Shown: piece after piece, positions 13,271-27,008 of the stretch
Layout: each line of letters opens with the position of its first letter
Position numbering within the stretch: the first letter of the stretch is position 1
Source: Certhia americana
Lineage: Eukaryota; Chordata; Aves; Passeriformes; Certhiidae
Assembly: GCA_018697195.1 (NCBI GenBank)
Contig: JAGMWU010000035.1
Span: forward strand, 806,001 to 870,000
Reading direction: 5' to 3'
Length of the DNA stretch: 64,000 nucleotides
Notes under the pieces: model-generated
Seen by the model: only the letters and a program-made list of their open reading frames with translations
The model's database searches: none
What the model was told of the DNA's origin: nothing
Position numbers and translations under genes: made by a program

Positions 13271-16200
13271 TTATGACACAGACTCTGGACAGTGTTGCTA
13301 AAACTAGAGGTTGATGAAGAGCTAGGAAGTAATTTAGAACACAGAATACTCTGAACATAAGAACTGCTCACACAAAGACAGATGAATCTATGTAGCCTAA
13401 CTTCCATTTTGGAGCAGCAGTGGCCCATCAGAAATGCTTAGGATAAAGACAATAAGCAAACAGACAGTACTACCTGCTTGTTAATTCTCTGAGCTTGTGT
13501 GCCATCGCATTCAAAAGGAGCTGGAAATTCAGGTGACCCTTGCATCAGTGTACAAGAGCATTCTAACAGTTCACCCACATTGCCTCATTCAGATGTTAGG
13601 TCAAGGTATGATGTGCCAGGACAAACAGTCATTGCACACTGGATTTGGAGATTCCTTCAGGCAGCTGGTGTGCCAAGGCCAACCAGAACCCAGTAAGATA
13701 AACCTGACTGTTCAAGGTCAAAACCCAGGAAAACAAGGACTCTGCTATTTAGGCTGAGTGCTGGAATGAGATGGGCTGGTCTAGGGATGTATTCAATTTT
13801 CTGGTCAGTTTGCATCTTGTTGTTTGACAGAGTGGCCAAGAATGTGCAAGGTCTGACTGAGTTTTGTTTTTCTCATAGTCTCAGGACAATATCCATAAAG
13901 GAGGACTCTGTGGATTCCCAGATGTTTAATAATTTTATGCTTCTGCTTTTCCCTGATGCTTACCTGATAGGCATACATAGAGAAATATTTTCAGAGTCTT
14001 TGCCCTTTGTGCATTCCCTTTCTGCATAAAACTCAGTAGGAATCTAATTGCCTTGAGATCTCTATGCTTTATCAAATCCAGCTTCATGGATGTGAAAGGT
14101 ATTCAGGTTGACAGAAAGATGTGCAGAAAGACACTGGGATTGTAATGATCTTGTTTCCATTAGGACAAAAAATAAAGAGAAATTTTATTAGTTATTCTTA
14201 AGATCAGTAACCTTTTAATTTTCCAAAACTCCTAATGATAGAGGGAAAATCTCATATGTATTATTGCAACAGGCCTGTCTTTTCCCTTCTCCAAAATGGG
14301 CCTTGTCACAAAATAAATGCAGCTTACGTGAGGAGAGTGGTTCACCCTGAAACCAGAATTCCATTACGGTGCTAAAACAGAGAGCTCCCATTCTCAGACT
14401 GTGCCTTTAGCTTAGTAGCCACAGGGAGGGGAGAGATGTATTATTGCTGAGGTGGGAGGTATCAGGATTCCAGCAAGCTGCTGCTCATCTGGAGTACACT
14501 AGCTCCGTGTGCATCCCATTGATTCCTCTGTTGGCCTTAAATCTTAAGAATCCCGGTGGGTGTGCAGTTAACAGAGAGGGTGTGTGCATGCTCCAAGTTT
14601 CTATATAGGGCTGCTGGTAGTGCCTTTAAAGGTGTCACTGTCACTGTCAGTGACTGTTTATTTAAGAAAAATGGCTGCATAGCATGATTTGAATTTTTAT
14701 TTTGGACTAGAAAAAATACAGTCTGGAAGACATCTCTAGAAAGCTGTCAATCGTGGTCTTTTTTAGCCATATATGTATCTTTTTCATTTATTATTGATTA
14801 GATCATATTGGTCTTCAAACTGGATGTGCTGCTGTAGAAGCTTTTTCCATCTGACAGCAAAATCATTACGACTAGCATCACAGCCATTACTTTTGCTAGT
14901 AGTCCAAGTAAGAAGATAAAGTATCAGCTGGAAGTAAAGGCTAGCATTTTGTAGATTCCCAAAGCCTGTGACTGCCTATCCTCTCCAGTTTGTGAGGCCT
15001 GGAAGATGAAAGACATTTTAAAATACTTCTGATCTTTCTCCTTATGAAGAGAAGCCTTGAAAATATAGCATGATTTAAAAAAAGACCCACTCAGGTGAAA
15101 GACTGGTCACAGATTTTTCTGAGATTTAATAGGTTATTTGTTGTTCTCTGTCAGAAACTTAGATCTGGCAAGAAAAACATTGCTGTATGCTACAGGGTTT
15201 GCTGGGAAGGCCATCTGTGATGCTATCAACCAGAACAAGAGGCTGTGGCAAACTCCCTAATAGGTATCAGGAGGGATAATCTAAGCCTAATACAAGGTGC
15301 AGTTTGACCAGGTGGAGCAGAGAGCACTGATAGTTATTACCCAGCTGGCCTATGTAATATAGAACAAACATTCAAACGACCTAAAATTGCATTATATGTT
15401 GCATTGTGGTGTTATGGTTATCACCACTTACAAGGTTTTCTTGTTCCAAACAGTATTACAGGATAGGAAAGCTGGATCTTCTCCTGGAAGAATGGGAAAA
15501 AAATTGAGAACAGAGAATTAAGAACCTGGTTTATGTATTGGCAAATTCTGTAGGCATTACATCTTTGGAAGATTTAGGACAAAAATGAAAACTGCTTCTT
15601 TCTGGCAATAGGGAAAATACTTTCAGTACCAAGCTTTTATTCTGAAACCAGGTATAAACAGACACTTTAAGAGCAGCTCATCATTTGTGCTGTGCAGGCT
15701 CCTTTTTACAGACAGATATCTTTCCCCTGTGTCTGTGCAACTCATCCCTGCAGGGAGTCTGTCCAGATCCACATTGCTGCTTATAGCTGACACGCTGACA
15801 CTCAGCTGTAGCTTTTCTTTTTCCTGAGCCAGAGTATCTGGCAGGCTCAGAGTATCTGCAGAGTATCTGCAGACACTACAGGTGTATTGACCAGCATTCT
15901 GCTCTGTGGGTCCCTCTTGTCATCAGTGTTGATGATATCACTGTACCTTTGCTTGTCTGGCTGTTTCTACAAAAGATGCTCTTTAATTGCAGTGACAGCT
16001 AAATGCTGAGAATTTGATAGCCAAACACTGAAATGCCAAAACAAAATAGGATATGTTTGAAAATGTAAGGTCTCCATCCTAATCTCATGACAGTGTCCTA
16101 GCATCAGTGTAGTACTGAAAGGTTGCTGAAAGCCCTAGACCTTCATTTTTGGCCATACTTGGTTGTCTCTTGAATTTCTTTAGTGCCATCCATTGTTTTC

Positions 16201-18874
16201 TGCCAGTTACTCTTGATGAAGTGTTTTTCTCATTAGCAAGGCAGCCCTATGTGTAATCCTGCCTGATTTGCAAGAGAAGATACACAGCAGCCTGGAGGTG
16301 AAGCTGCTCCACTCCAGGCATGACTCAGAAACAACAGCATGAGTGGTACTACCAATGTTCAATCAAAACTTCTGGTAGAGGCAGCACTGAAACTGGGGCC
16401 TGTTTCAAAACAGTTGTGGTCAACTGGCGGGGAAAGGATAGAGCAGAGAAATTAGCTTTCACATGTAAAACTACAGCTGAAGACAGACACCAGTACCTGC
16501 TGTGGAACTGAAGGCAGAGGAATACATTTATGTTGTGGACAACATCAACTATAAATCTTAATTGTCTGTGGCATTTAATAGCCTAGAACTCAGTTCAACA
16601 TGTAGGCAGCATCTCCTCACCTTTCACTGCTGTTAGCTCAGGCCCTGACTTGTTTGGAGAATTGTCATTTGAAAATATTGTGTATGCCAGCAATTATGCC
16701 AAACTGTTCTGTCAGTGGAGTGGATCAAGCAGTCAAAATGATGCAGCATTTACGAAGTGCTTAGTTTCTCATTTGCTTACTACAGCATATGAATAAACAT
16801 TAAGCCGTGGTCTACTCCGAAGGAAAACTTTCCCACAAATTCTTAGCACTTCTAACCTATATTTGGGAAAGATATTTAAAACTTTTTGGTGGTGTGCAGG
16901 TCCAGCTCTGGGGACACACTGCACTTGGAAAGTGTTTATCGGGCTGGGACATCCTTCTTCGCTGTGTTTCCAGTTCAGGATCCCGGTGTCTCTCAGGCTT
17001 TGCTAACAAAACAGGGTTTCCTTCCAACAGCGCTGTGGGAAAAACACAGCTCCATTTGAATATTGTCTGTATGACAGCTTCCTCAGGCTCTACAGCTGAC
17101 AGCAATCCTGATTAAGGGTTACAGGTTTAAAAAAATCTCACAGTAGGCAAGGCCCTGCTGACTTTTATTAAAGTTACTCACATGATGACTACAAAATCAA
17201 CAGTAGTTTTTCCCGTATAAAGACCTGCTTGAGAAAAGGTCTTCAGGAAGAATTGTTTAAATACAAACTAAGTATTGGAATTTTTTTAAAGAAGCTGCCA
17301 CTCAATTCACACTAGAACAAAGTCGGAATCATTCATTCAAGGATTAATTTTTTTTCAATAGAACGTTAGGTAGATTAGCAAAACAAAAGCATTCATAGCT
17401 CAACGTCCTTGCTGTCTGTTGCAGCTTTTAAACAAACCCATTTCTGAGTTTTCCCTTTGGACCTTTTTCCCTAGACTGATTAGCCAATGTTTGTTGTCTG
17501 TAGTTTTGTAATTTCCACTTCTTAGGAGAAATGTAAATTAAGGCAACTTTATTATCTCGGAGCTTTGTATTTCGGTGAAGAAAAGACGAAAGGTTTACTG
17601 TTAAGGCTATGTGTGAAAAGTCACCTTCTCATATGTAAAGAGCTCAGCCGTCTGACTTTGTTTTGATGTGGGTGTGGATTAAGCGTTTAACAAAAAGTGT
17701 TGGTAAAGTTCACACTACTTAATGCTTTTGTGAAAGCTTGCTTAAGTACAAACTTTCTAAAACAAAACGTAATTCAAGGCTTCTCAATAAACAAACGTAT
17801 TTTAATTCCTTCTTTAACTCATTGATACTCACCTGGGAGCCTTTGCTCAATTTTAATACTGTCTACATCAAAAAGACGTCCAGTCTTTTACATGTGAAAG
17901 CTTGGATGATTTTCCCAACCCTAACACTTTTTCTAGTAAAAGACATTACCTCTTCCTGCAAACCTTGGTTTATTATATTACAAAGCATAGCAGAAATAGA
18001 TGGAATTCAAGAGGTTATTATGGAGAGATTTTTGAATAAGAGTCTGAAATGATCAGAGCTTTTTTAGAGAGGGAACCAAACACCTGGCAGATGTAGTAAA
18101 AAAGAAACAAAATTAAAAAGCAGAAAGGAAATAAATCTGATCTGGTTTCATTGCACCAGTTTACAGCCTGGTTGAGGTTTGTGTTAATTATATTTTTGTT
18201 GCGTTGAAAATGAAGTTTGTGTTAATCTTACCTTGATATAGTAGAGCAATACACAGCTTTTTTTTTTTTTTTTTTTTAAGTATAAGGGATTAATAGTTTT
18301 ACCAGGAAACTTCTGTGATTTGACAACTCTCCAGAGAAAGGTTTGCTTCCATTTCTTTTGCACTCAGGTTAAAGTCACTTCCTACATCTGCATGGTTATA
18401 CTATTGATACACGACAAACACGGGCAGGTCATCATGACTTGTAATTAGGATACATTTTTGGGACCCAGGAAAGTCTTCTTTTTCCCAACACCAACCCTGC
18501 AACTGATTTAACGAATAACTGTGGGCAAATCATTTGGTCTTTTGACTTCAGTTGCCACGTTTATAACATCTCACCTCAGGAATAACATCCCATGAGGTTG
18601 TATGTGAGTTTTGACTAGTACAAGAATGTTCCTTATGTTTAAAAGTGGTTAAAATTTATTATAATTTTATTATAATTATAATTTATCTCACAGATATTAC
18701 AGGCAATATAATCATAAACTGCAAACATTTCTGAATGTCAGTGGACTGAGACTTGGGAATACACTCTGATCTAGACCAGTAAGGAGCTGACAATTTTCCT
18801 GTAGGTATTTTTTGTCTTTAATAGGAGAGATGAGCTTGTCTTACTCACACTTTTGATATCAATGTGACTGCTGT
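13271..18874. other. Intergenic, no gene recognised
   Basis: No recognisable exons. There is a small tandem AGAGTATCTG cluster at about 15832-15880 and a T tract at 18258-18277. Open frames up to about 100 codons (for example 16807-17115 and 17738-18052) look like chance frames, with no domain I can name. Confidence 0.65.
18258..18277. repeat. Poly-T tract (20 nt)
   Basis: Uninterrupted T run, directly followed by AAG. Simple low-complexity sequence. Confidence 0.9.
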
Positions 18875-18956
18875 CTCACTCTTTTAGATGTACTTGTCTA
18901 GACTTGGATAAAATCTTAATTTTTGAGAACATACTAGCTTCAGCCTAATTATCTAA
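18875..18956. repeat. 82-bp dispersed duplication, copy 1 (probable source)
   Basis: These 82 bases recur at 21565-21646 with only one difference (G at 18943, A at 21633). The two copies lie 2,690 bases apart in the same orientation. The similarity stops abruptly at both ends. No short direct repeat flanks this copy, unlike copy 2, so this one is more likely the template. It does not resemble CR1 or any element I recognise. Confidence 0.92.
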
Positions 18957-21564
18957 TTGGTGATTTGCAGAATAAGAATTGTGAAGAATTACTCTATGAG
19001 GGAAACTTTCTGCAGGATGCAAAAGAATTCTGTAATTTCTAGCAAAGCTGGTGGCAGTTACAGGTGAAAAATATTGTCATAGTCCTGGAAAAATAGGGCC
19101 ATATACTATTCATTTTGACTTAAAATGATTTTTTTTAAAAAAAAAAGTGAATATCCATTATTTCTAGCAAGAGATAACATTCCATGGTTCATTGCTTTAG
19201 AAAAAGATTTCTAGGGGAAATGGGAATGGTCTTTTCAGGTTTTCCTTGTTCACCAGGGTAGACCTATCTGCCTAATTGCATTCCACAGCATCCAAACTGT
19301 AGCTTTGATTAAAAAAAAAACCCAAACAAACAACAAACTTCTTTTTGCAACTAGCTTATCCTAAAGCATTTAAAATGTATCTCTGTAGAGCCTAGTAAAG
19401 CAAACACTTCACCCGGTTAGTAATTATCATGAGTAATTAACTGTTAATAGTGTTCTCAGGAAAAGCATGACATTTTGTTAATGTTCCACAGGAACACAGA
19501 AATATAACCAAGGGAGAAGTTTGTTGTGAGCATCACAAAGAGAGCAGACGCAGAAGAACTAGGGAAGATTCTAGTGTGGGAGAAAAGGAAGGAAGATTAA
19601 TTACTGATACATTTCCTGGCATTCACATTTATGGTTTCCCATCTTGTGGTAGCATCTCTCCTCCAACCCATGAAGAAATACAGGGGTCTGACTCCCGTAA
19701 ATGTAGTGAGTTTGTAACAAAGATGTGTTCTGTAGATAGCATTTTTTGTTAAAAGCAGTGTTTCTCTTGAGTTTTCAGAAGCAATTGCTTTTTCCAGGTG
19801 AGTGATTTCCATTACAGTTAACCCAGCACAGAATTATTATTTTGCTGGCTAGTGAAAACTCAGCAGGAACTGAAAGTAACATTCCCGTTTTGTTTTCCTG
19901 ATTCTGACTGGGACCTTTTTAAAAGGATATTCTTCTGCTAATAAAAGGGAAATTATTATGACAAAGTGATACAAATCTCAGATTTAAGTGCCAGGCCACT
20001 GTCTGGCTAAGGGCAACAATGCATATTCCCAGCAGGACACTGATCTTATGTGTATTTCAGTCTTGCACATCTTTTGGGCCAGGGTATCACCTCTCCAGGG
20101 AGGTCTGAATAATATTTGAAGAAGATTTACAAAAGGAGAGAAAACAATATGCATATCCTGGGAGAGGAGGGAAGTGGGGAGAAGAGGGAAAGGCAGCAGA
20201 CTGGAGAGCGTATGGCAATAGAAAGCATAGTAAGTTGAAAGTGGGGAACAATGTGGCTCCCAGAAAAAGCCTTTGCTTTCATGAGCCTCCAAAACACTGC
20301 CTCCTTCTCCTTCTCTGCTCTTCCCTCTCTGGCCCAGGGGCAGCCACGCTGCTGCCACGGCAGCCCGGTGGTTCTTCCTTTCCTGCTGGAGCCCAGGCTC
20401 ATGGGTTTGGGCACGGCAGCTGTGGAAGGCAGCTCTGAAGGGCAAGGCTGTAGGGCAAGAGGTGGTTGTCTCAGGAGGTGCCTTAGCAAGCAGAAGATGC
20501 AGGTATTAGGGAAATGAAGGGAAGGGCCCGGAGGCAGTGCTTTGATGAGGCTCTGAGGAGTGCAGAGAACCAGCGAGAGGTGCTGGGGGCTCCTGCTGGA
20601 ACACGGGCAGCAGGATTGCCTGGCTGAAGCAGGCACATACACTGCTAGATTTTTTCCTGCAGAGACTTGGGGCAGGGAGAACAGAAGGTGGGCATTGTTT
20701 CACTTGAACTGGAACACCTGGGTTGGGACAGGCAAGAAAGTGAAGGTAGGAATAAACAGGAATGGAACAAAGAAGGATGACAAAAGGACTGAAAATGCGA
20801 GCAATACTTTTAAAAAAACAAATAGGAGTTGGAAAACTTCCCAAAGCTGGGGAATTACTTAAACTGGTTGTTACTTAAACGTTGTATCAGCCTTGAGCTA
20901 TTTTCTCTTGCTTTAGCAGCTTGTGAAGACTGTTTTGGGAAGCAAGGCTGGAGAAACCACCTGAAAAGTGGAACATCTCTCTGGCTAGCTAGGGATGGAA
21001 AAATTTCCTGTGTCTTTGTTTCTCCAGAAATTATGTCCGGTCATTTTAAGTACTTAGTCATATAGTCATAAAACCTTTCATGTAAGCAATGTGTGCTGCT
21101 GCCCAATATTAGCAATGGCTTTGTCTTGATTGCAAGGTTGTCTTCTAGTGATATGAAGTGGTTAGGAAGTACACCTCCCTTCTTGTGAGGCAGCTCATTG
21201 AACGAATGCAACTTTTTGGAATACCTGCATTTGTGTTACTTAAATTATCCCACCTGCCTCAGTGGGCTACTGCGGTGTGGGAGGAGCAGAGGAAAACTTA
21301 ATGCCAATGTTTCTGCAAAATCCACATAGTTCTGTGCATCTATATCATTTAGGATCCTAAATTACTATTCTACTGTGGCTTTGGTAGAATATTTGTAAGT
21401 TCCTCAAAATTCTTCCCTCTTACTGACATCAGTTTGAACTTGCAAATTGCTTTTCTCACCTTCACTGATCACTTTCTACTACTGTGCCTGAGTATGCAAA
21501 AGCATGACTCAGTGGATTATCCTCCTGTTTATTGGTAAAGTCAGCATATGAGCCTCTAGAATCC
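18957..21564. other. Intergenic with a more GC-rich patch; no gene recognised
   Basis: The patch at about 19984-20860 is richer in G and C and carries long overlapping open frames on both strands (up to 171 codons on the minus strand at 20127-20642). None contains a domain I recognise. The overlap of several frames in one patch points to low stop-codon density from base composition rather than a gene. Confidence 0.55.
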
Positions 21565-21646
21565 CTCACTCTTTTAGATGTACTTGTCTAGACTTGGATA
21601 AAATCTTAATTTTTGAGAACATACTAGCTTCAACCTAATTATCTAA
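21565..21646. repeat. 82-bp dispersed duplication, copy 2 (probable insertion)
   Basis: Near-identical to 18875-18956 (one mismatch). The copied block is bracketed by AATCCC at 21560-21565 and again at 21646-21651, each overlapping the block edge by one base. That resembles a 6-bp target-site duplication or microhomology and suggests the block was inserted here. No ORF or structural RNA is evident inside it. Confidence 0.9.
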
Positions 21647-24600
21647 ATCCCATGACCATGCTAATGAAATTCCTCATCCAGTATCAGCAATTTAGACCAC
21701 GTTAGAGTTCACTCACTAACAAGCAACAAAATAATCACTCTGTTATTTCACTGAAGGGAAAACTTGACTAGTCTGGGGCAAGTGATAAAAAGAAAAGGGC
21801 ATCCTACATCTTAAAGGGCTCTGGACAGTAGAAAGAAAATTATTGGAAACTAACTCCACACTTCCATGGCTCTCAAATGTGTGTTGTGCCCTCACTTTTG
21901 AATTACTTCTGATATATGCTGCATGCTGTTACACTCCTTGTTCAGACTACTTGCCCAGCAAATGTCTAGAGACCTCCTTTTTTTGCCTGGATCCCTTTTC
22001 ATCTTGATTGATGATTTGAACTGGCCTGGGAAATGGGTCTGACAAGCTCTGAGGAGTGCAGCTGGTAAGCAGAGTGATCATGCTGCTGTGAGAAGAATGG
22101 TGAGCTGTGAACCTCATTTCCACCAACTGAACATTTTTGGAAGGTTTAACAAAGCAAAGATATTCTGATAGCAGTGGAATCCATGATTAGCTGAGCGCTC
22201 TAGGACTCTCTCCTAAACTGAACTCTATTCACATGGGTCATGAAAAGGCAATAGGTTGAGTTGCTGCTTTGCTTGCCTGGGCATCTTAATTTGACTTGAA
22301 GGTATTTTGAGTTCCATTGAACTTTTTTCTTCAGAGGGCCATTAATCAAGGTAACTCCAAATATTATTGAATGGTGGCACCAAAATGAGACATTGCTCAC
22401 AGTTAATTGGGCAGGTCTGTGACTTTATCTCCTGCCTACTGCTGAAATAGTTAACGGTGTTGACATGTAAATTATCTTTACTGTTCATTTAATAAAGAGC
22501 AGTTTTGTTTCTCCCAAACAGGTACAGTCCACCTAAGGAACCATTACACAAATACCCCAAGACTTGCTCCCAGCTACTTGGTTGCTTAATTACTTGCCCC
22601 ACCTCTTCCTTATCAGACCAGGAACCCTATTTCATCAGCAGCAAAACTATCACAGACACAACATAGCCAGCAGCGTTCCTCGGATAACTGCAATCCCTTC
22701 ACCTCACACACACTGCCAAAACACTGCTGGCCAGCTCGTCAGGGGACACAGCTCTCACAGTAGACAGACCAGTGCTAGGCAGAACCTGTGTACCACAGTG
22801 CAAATTTCACCAGGTCTGGGATATTTGGACATGGCAGAATTGCCATCTCCAAGGCTCACACACTTTCCAATCGTATTTGTTGGCCCAGGAATCCCGATAA
22901 TCAAAACTGACAACAGCAATGGGAACGAACCTCTGACACTATTTTACTTCTGTATCTGTCCCAGTCAGGTGAACAACTATCTGCCTTTGGGCTCCTTTGC
23001 TGCTTCTGGAGCCAGTTTAACTGGTTTGGATCTGGCATGGTCTGCTCTGCCAAAGCCAATAGAGCCTGGGGCACCCAGGACAGCCTGTTGTGCCTGTTGG
23101 TAGTGCAGAGGGTGCTTCGTTCTTGCTCAGTAGCTTTTCTGTTCCATGCTGGATGATCTTCTTAAGAAGGTTGCTACAGATTTGGATGTCATTTATTGTT
23201 TTGTGACTGTTTGGGTGAGTTCTGGAACTGTTTTAAACCTTAGCTTGTTTAAAAATACAAAATGCTTGCATAAATAATGAAGTGGAGGGAAAATTTCTGT
23301 TTCTTAAAGCTATCTGCTATTACAGACTCTAACACAAAAATCAGATTGCCTGTGATCTGGCATAATGCAGGAAGATGCTCAAAGATGGGAATATGCCAGG
23401 GGGGAAGCAAAAAGAACAGTGGGGATTTTTGTAGGGCAAATATCTGTTCAACTTTCAGTCAGATGAGCATATCACATTACCTGTGTAGCTTTGCTGTAAA
23501 CCAGAGAAGGGAATTAAGTGCCTTTAATTCTTTTTCTTTCTTACAGCTTGATTAGGTCCCTTATTCCCTTTCCCAGGCACATCTGTGCACACTGGCACAA
23601 GGGAAAGGGTGCTGTATGTGAAATTTGGACAGGTATAAACTCTGTGTGCATCCGCAGGGGGAAATTATGGTGTTCAGCTACACAACAAGCCAGTATTACT
23701 GCTGAAGCTACAGCCTGAGGCACTACCTCCCCCAAAAAATAAAAGGGGGCAGCTGGAATATTTTTATTGTGCCTGAGTTTGGATATCCACTTCGCAGCAT
23801 TGTCCCACAAAGTGGCAAAGCTGAAGGAACAGGATGCAGCAGCTTGAGGTTAGGAGAAACAGAAGGGGGATGCTGGAGTTCCTGCAGCCTCAGTGTCTGC
23901 ACAGGGAACCACAGCCTTGGGACTTCTGGCAAGCTGATGAAGTAATTTATGTGAAGGCTTCGACAGTAACTCAGCACAAATGAAGTTGTAGGTGTAATGT
24001 TGTTTTGAATCAAAACAAACTAGTTCAAAATTTGAATCAATAACAAGTGCTTAAAGCTATCATTCAGGAGAGAACTACTACTGGCATAATGGTCCACAGT
24101 TTTGAAATGCAGATCAGCAAACCTCTCTGAAGGCCATTTGTTGGGCTTCCTGTGAAAGCATATGTGGTTCCTGAGATAGGGCTTTAATGCAAAATGTGTA
24201 TCAGCATATTCTTAACTGTAGGTATGTGAAGTCTTGTTTACCTGCATGGCTGAAATGAGACATAGGATGTTGTTTCACAATACTTTTAGCTGACATAAGC
24301 CAGCACTGCTGCACAAAACAGTGCAAGCATGGAGTAAGAAGAGCCAGTTGAGCCAAACTAACAGGTCACTGCTGCTGAAAGGGCGAGGTTCTTCTGTCCT
24401 TCTCCTCAGCCTGTCTCCCTGCCTGCTGGCCATGCACTCCTTCTACTTCTCTTGCCCTGGCTCTGTATTCCTCTGTTCCTTCAGTGAGCTGTTCCAGCTC
24501 CAATGCAGTTTAAACACATCATTCCCATGTCTCATGGTTTAATGGGCTGAGCTGGCTCACTGCAAGGTCACTTGGACTTTAGGGATGCACAGGCAAGAAG

Positions 24601-27008
24601 GACCTGGCTCCACAGCTGCACACAGGTGCAGAGGAGAGGGGGAAGGAGGGTGTGGGACTGATGTTTTTGGCAGCAGCAAGCCAGTGTATCGGCTTGGCTG
24701 CCTCTTGTAGCTGCAAACAGAGCTAATCCTGCTGCAGTCCCACACAGCTCTTGACTTTTTCATCCCCCCCACCTCCCTCCTTGTGCCAGCACCAGCATTT
24801 GCACAGCCAGCTGATGAACGGTGCCAGGTTCCAAAGCCCAACCAGCCAAACCATTGCTCAGCTTTCACCAACATCAGCTTCACAGATGAATGGCAAGGGG
24901 GCAGGAAGAGCAGGGCATGGGAGTGGAGGAAAAAGACTCGGGTTTTATTTCAGCAGCAGAGGCTGCTCAAGGTGTTGGTGAAAGTACATCCCTGCAGGCC
25001 TGCTGCTGTGGTTAAGCCCTAGAAAATGAGACATAACCGAGTTTCCAGAGCAAATTTGCATGAATCTCAGAGGGTAAAGGCGGTGGATTCCTCTCTTTCA
25101 CATTTTCTTCCCTGATTTTTTCCAGAGGGTAACTTGACCCAATTATCCATCTCAGGCAACCCCAAATTTCTCCTCCTGTTAAGATCACCCTATGATTTAG
25201 TAAGGAGTGTGGAAATGAATCACCTTGTCAAACAAGTAGAGAAAAACACTCTGCCTTTCACTTTTTGAACAACATCTTAACTGTTGTTTGCAAGATATTT
25301 GTCTTAAAACATAATAACTGTTATTACTGCTGAGACAAACACAATGCAATGCCAAAAGCTAAACTGGATCCAGTGTAGATTTTGCATTTTTCAGTTCCAG
25401 TTACCCAGGCTGTCTGTTTTCAGTTCCAAATCATCACAAAACAACCAGTTTTATCTTCTCAAGAAATGTTGGATTTACTTGAAAGAACTTCATAGATATT
25501 AAGAGGTTGTTGGATGTGTTTTAGTGTTGGCTGTAATGGCTGAAGTTTAAAAGCTTGAATTTTAGATTACACAAGTCTAGGGAGGGTAGAGCCAAAAGTG
25601 GAAAAGCTGGAGTGGCGATGTGAGTGTAGCCCACACATTGGCTGCAGGGCTGAATGCACAATCACACTTTTCCTCAAGAACTGCCCTGATAAGCTGCCCC
25701 ACAGAATGGTCATGATGTGATTGGGCTTGGAGAAGGAATGGTGCAACAGCTGGGCCTCTGAAAGGAACATCTGTATGGCTGTAACCTGCGGGGATGTGTT
25801 GGTGGGCTAAAGTGAGAGGGAATAGTGGTGGCATGGAGGGTGTGAGACTACGCTGCCACCAAACACCTCCTTCAGGGAAACCTCACCTCCAGCTGTGGCC
25901 TTATTTACGTGTGTTAGGGCAACTAACTTTTTTATTTATGACTGGGGGAAAAAAAACCCTCACTTTTCCACATTACAGCATCTTTAGCACATTGCTTGCA
26001 CATTTAGAATTTATTATTTGTTTTATGCTGGTGTTTAGCTGGCTGTTATTAGCTAGGTATGCCATTTTAATGTACAGGAATTTTCTTTTATCTGTTTCCT
26101 TTCTACCTGTGAAAATAAATTGAACTTCTTCTGCAATTCCTGCAGGACACTGAAATTTGCTTTCTGTGTACATGTATACACAAGCATCTTCAGCGTTCAT
26201 GGGGGAAAAAAGAGGGGTCAAGAAAAAGGATGAACAACATTAATTTTAAAATCTGAATTCACTTTAGATTCACTTTTTTTTTTTTTTTTTTTTTTTGCTG
26301 CAATTATGCTTCTGAGTTCCCCTGCTCTAACTAATCTGCTCCATTAATTGAATGTGTGTGTTTACAAATTAACCCTTGGAATGACAGACTAGATGAGATC
26401 AGAGTATTTAAAAGATGCGTTTTATGAGAGTTGGAGCCATAGGTATCCTTAAATGCAAGAAACTATTATATGTCAGTCAAAACTTGGGACAAGTAAACAC
26501 AAATCCAAAATATTCATTCCACCAGCATTCCATTTAGTGTCAGCTTGAGCCAGGATGACCACGTACACAGATTTTTAGCACGCTACAAAATGCTTTCAAG
26601 AACAGGCCATCTTTGGGCAAAGTCCACTATCCGGTAAAAAGCAAGAAGAGAACTTTTTCACTCCAGAAAGAAATATCAAGAGACAGGCCCATATTATCAC
26701 ATTACTCATGATAATGATGAACATCATATTTCATGTTATTGCAGCTATTTAAAAAGCATCTCCTTCAAAGCAGCAGCTCTTTTTTCAGTCATCTAAACCA
26801 ATCCTGCTCCTGCAGCTCTTCTTTTGCACTAGTGCTGACATCTCTCTGAGCTGCCCTGTTATGCTCATCCAGCAGAAAGCAAATTCAATAGTTTTCTGCC
26901 ACATAAGGAGTATCTCTACTCCTCCTATCATCTACCACCACTACTTTTGCTTACTTTGTGTCTGTAATCCCCTTCTTGAATTCTTCTTGCTATATGGAAA
27001 TGTTATTT
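21647..27008. other. Intergenic, no gene recognised
   Basis: Contains the longest unexplained open frame upstream of SMAD1 (22564-23103 +, 179 codons, beginning at TTG, with its first ATG only late in the frame). Also holds a T tract at 26274-26296 and frames in a GC-richer patch at 24.5-25.0 kb. None shows a familiar domain, and no convincing splice-bounded exons were identified. Confidence 0.55.
26274..26296. repeat. Poly-T tract (23 nt)
   Basis: Longest pure homopolymer seen in the window, followed by GCTGCAATTATG. No element body was recognised beside it. Confidence 0.9.
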
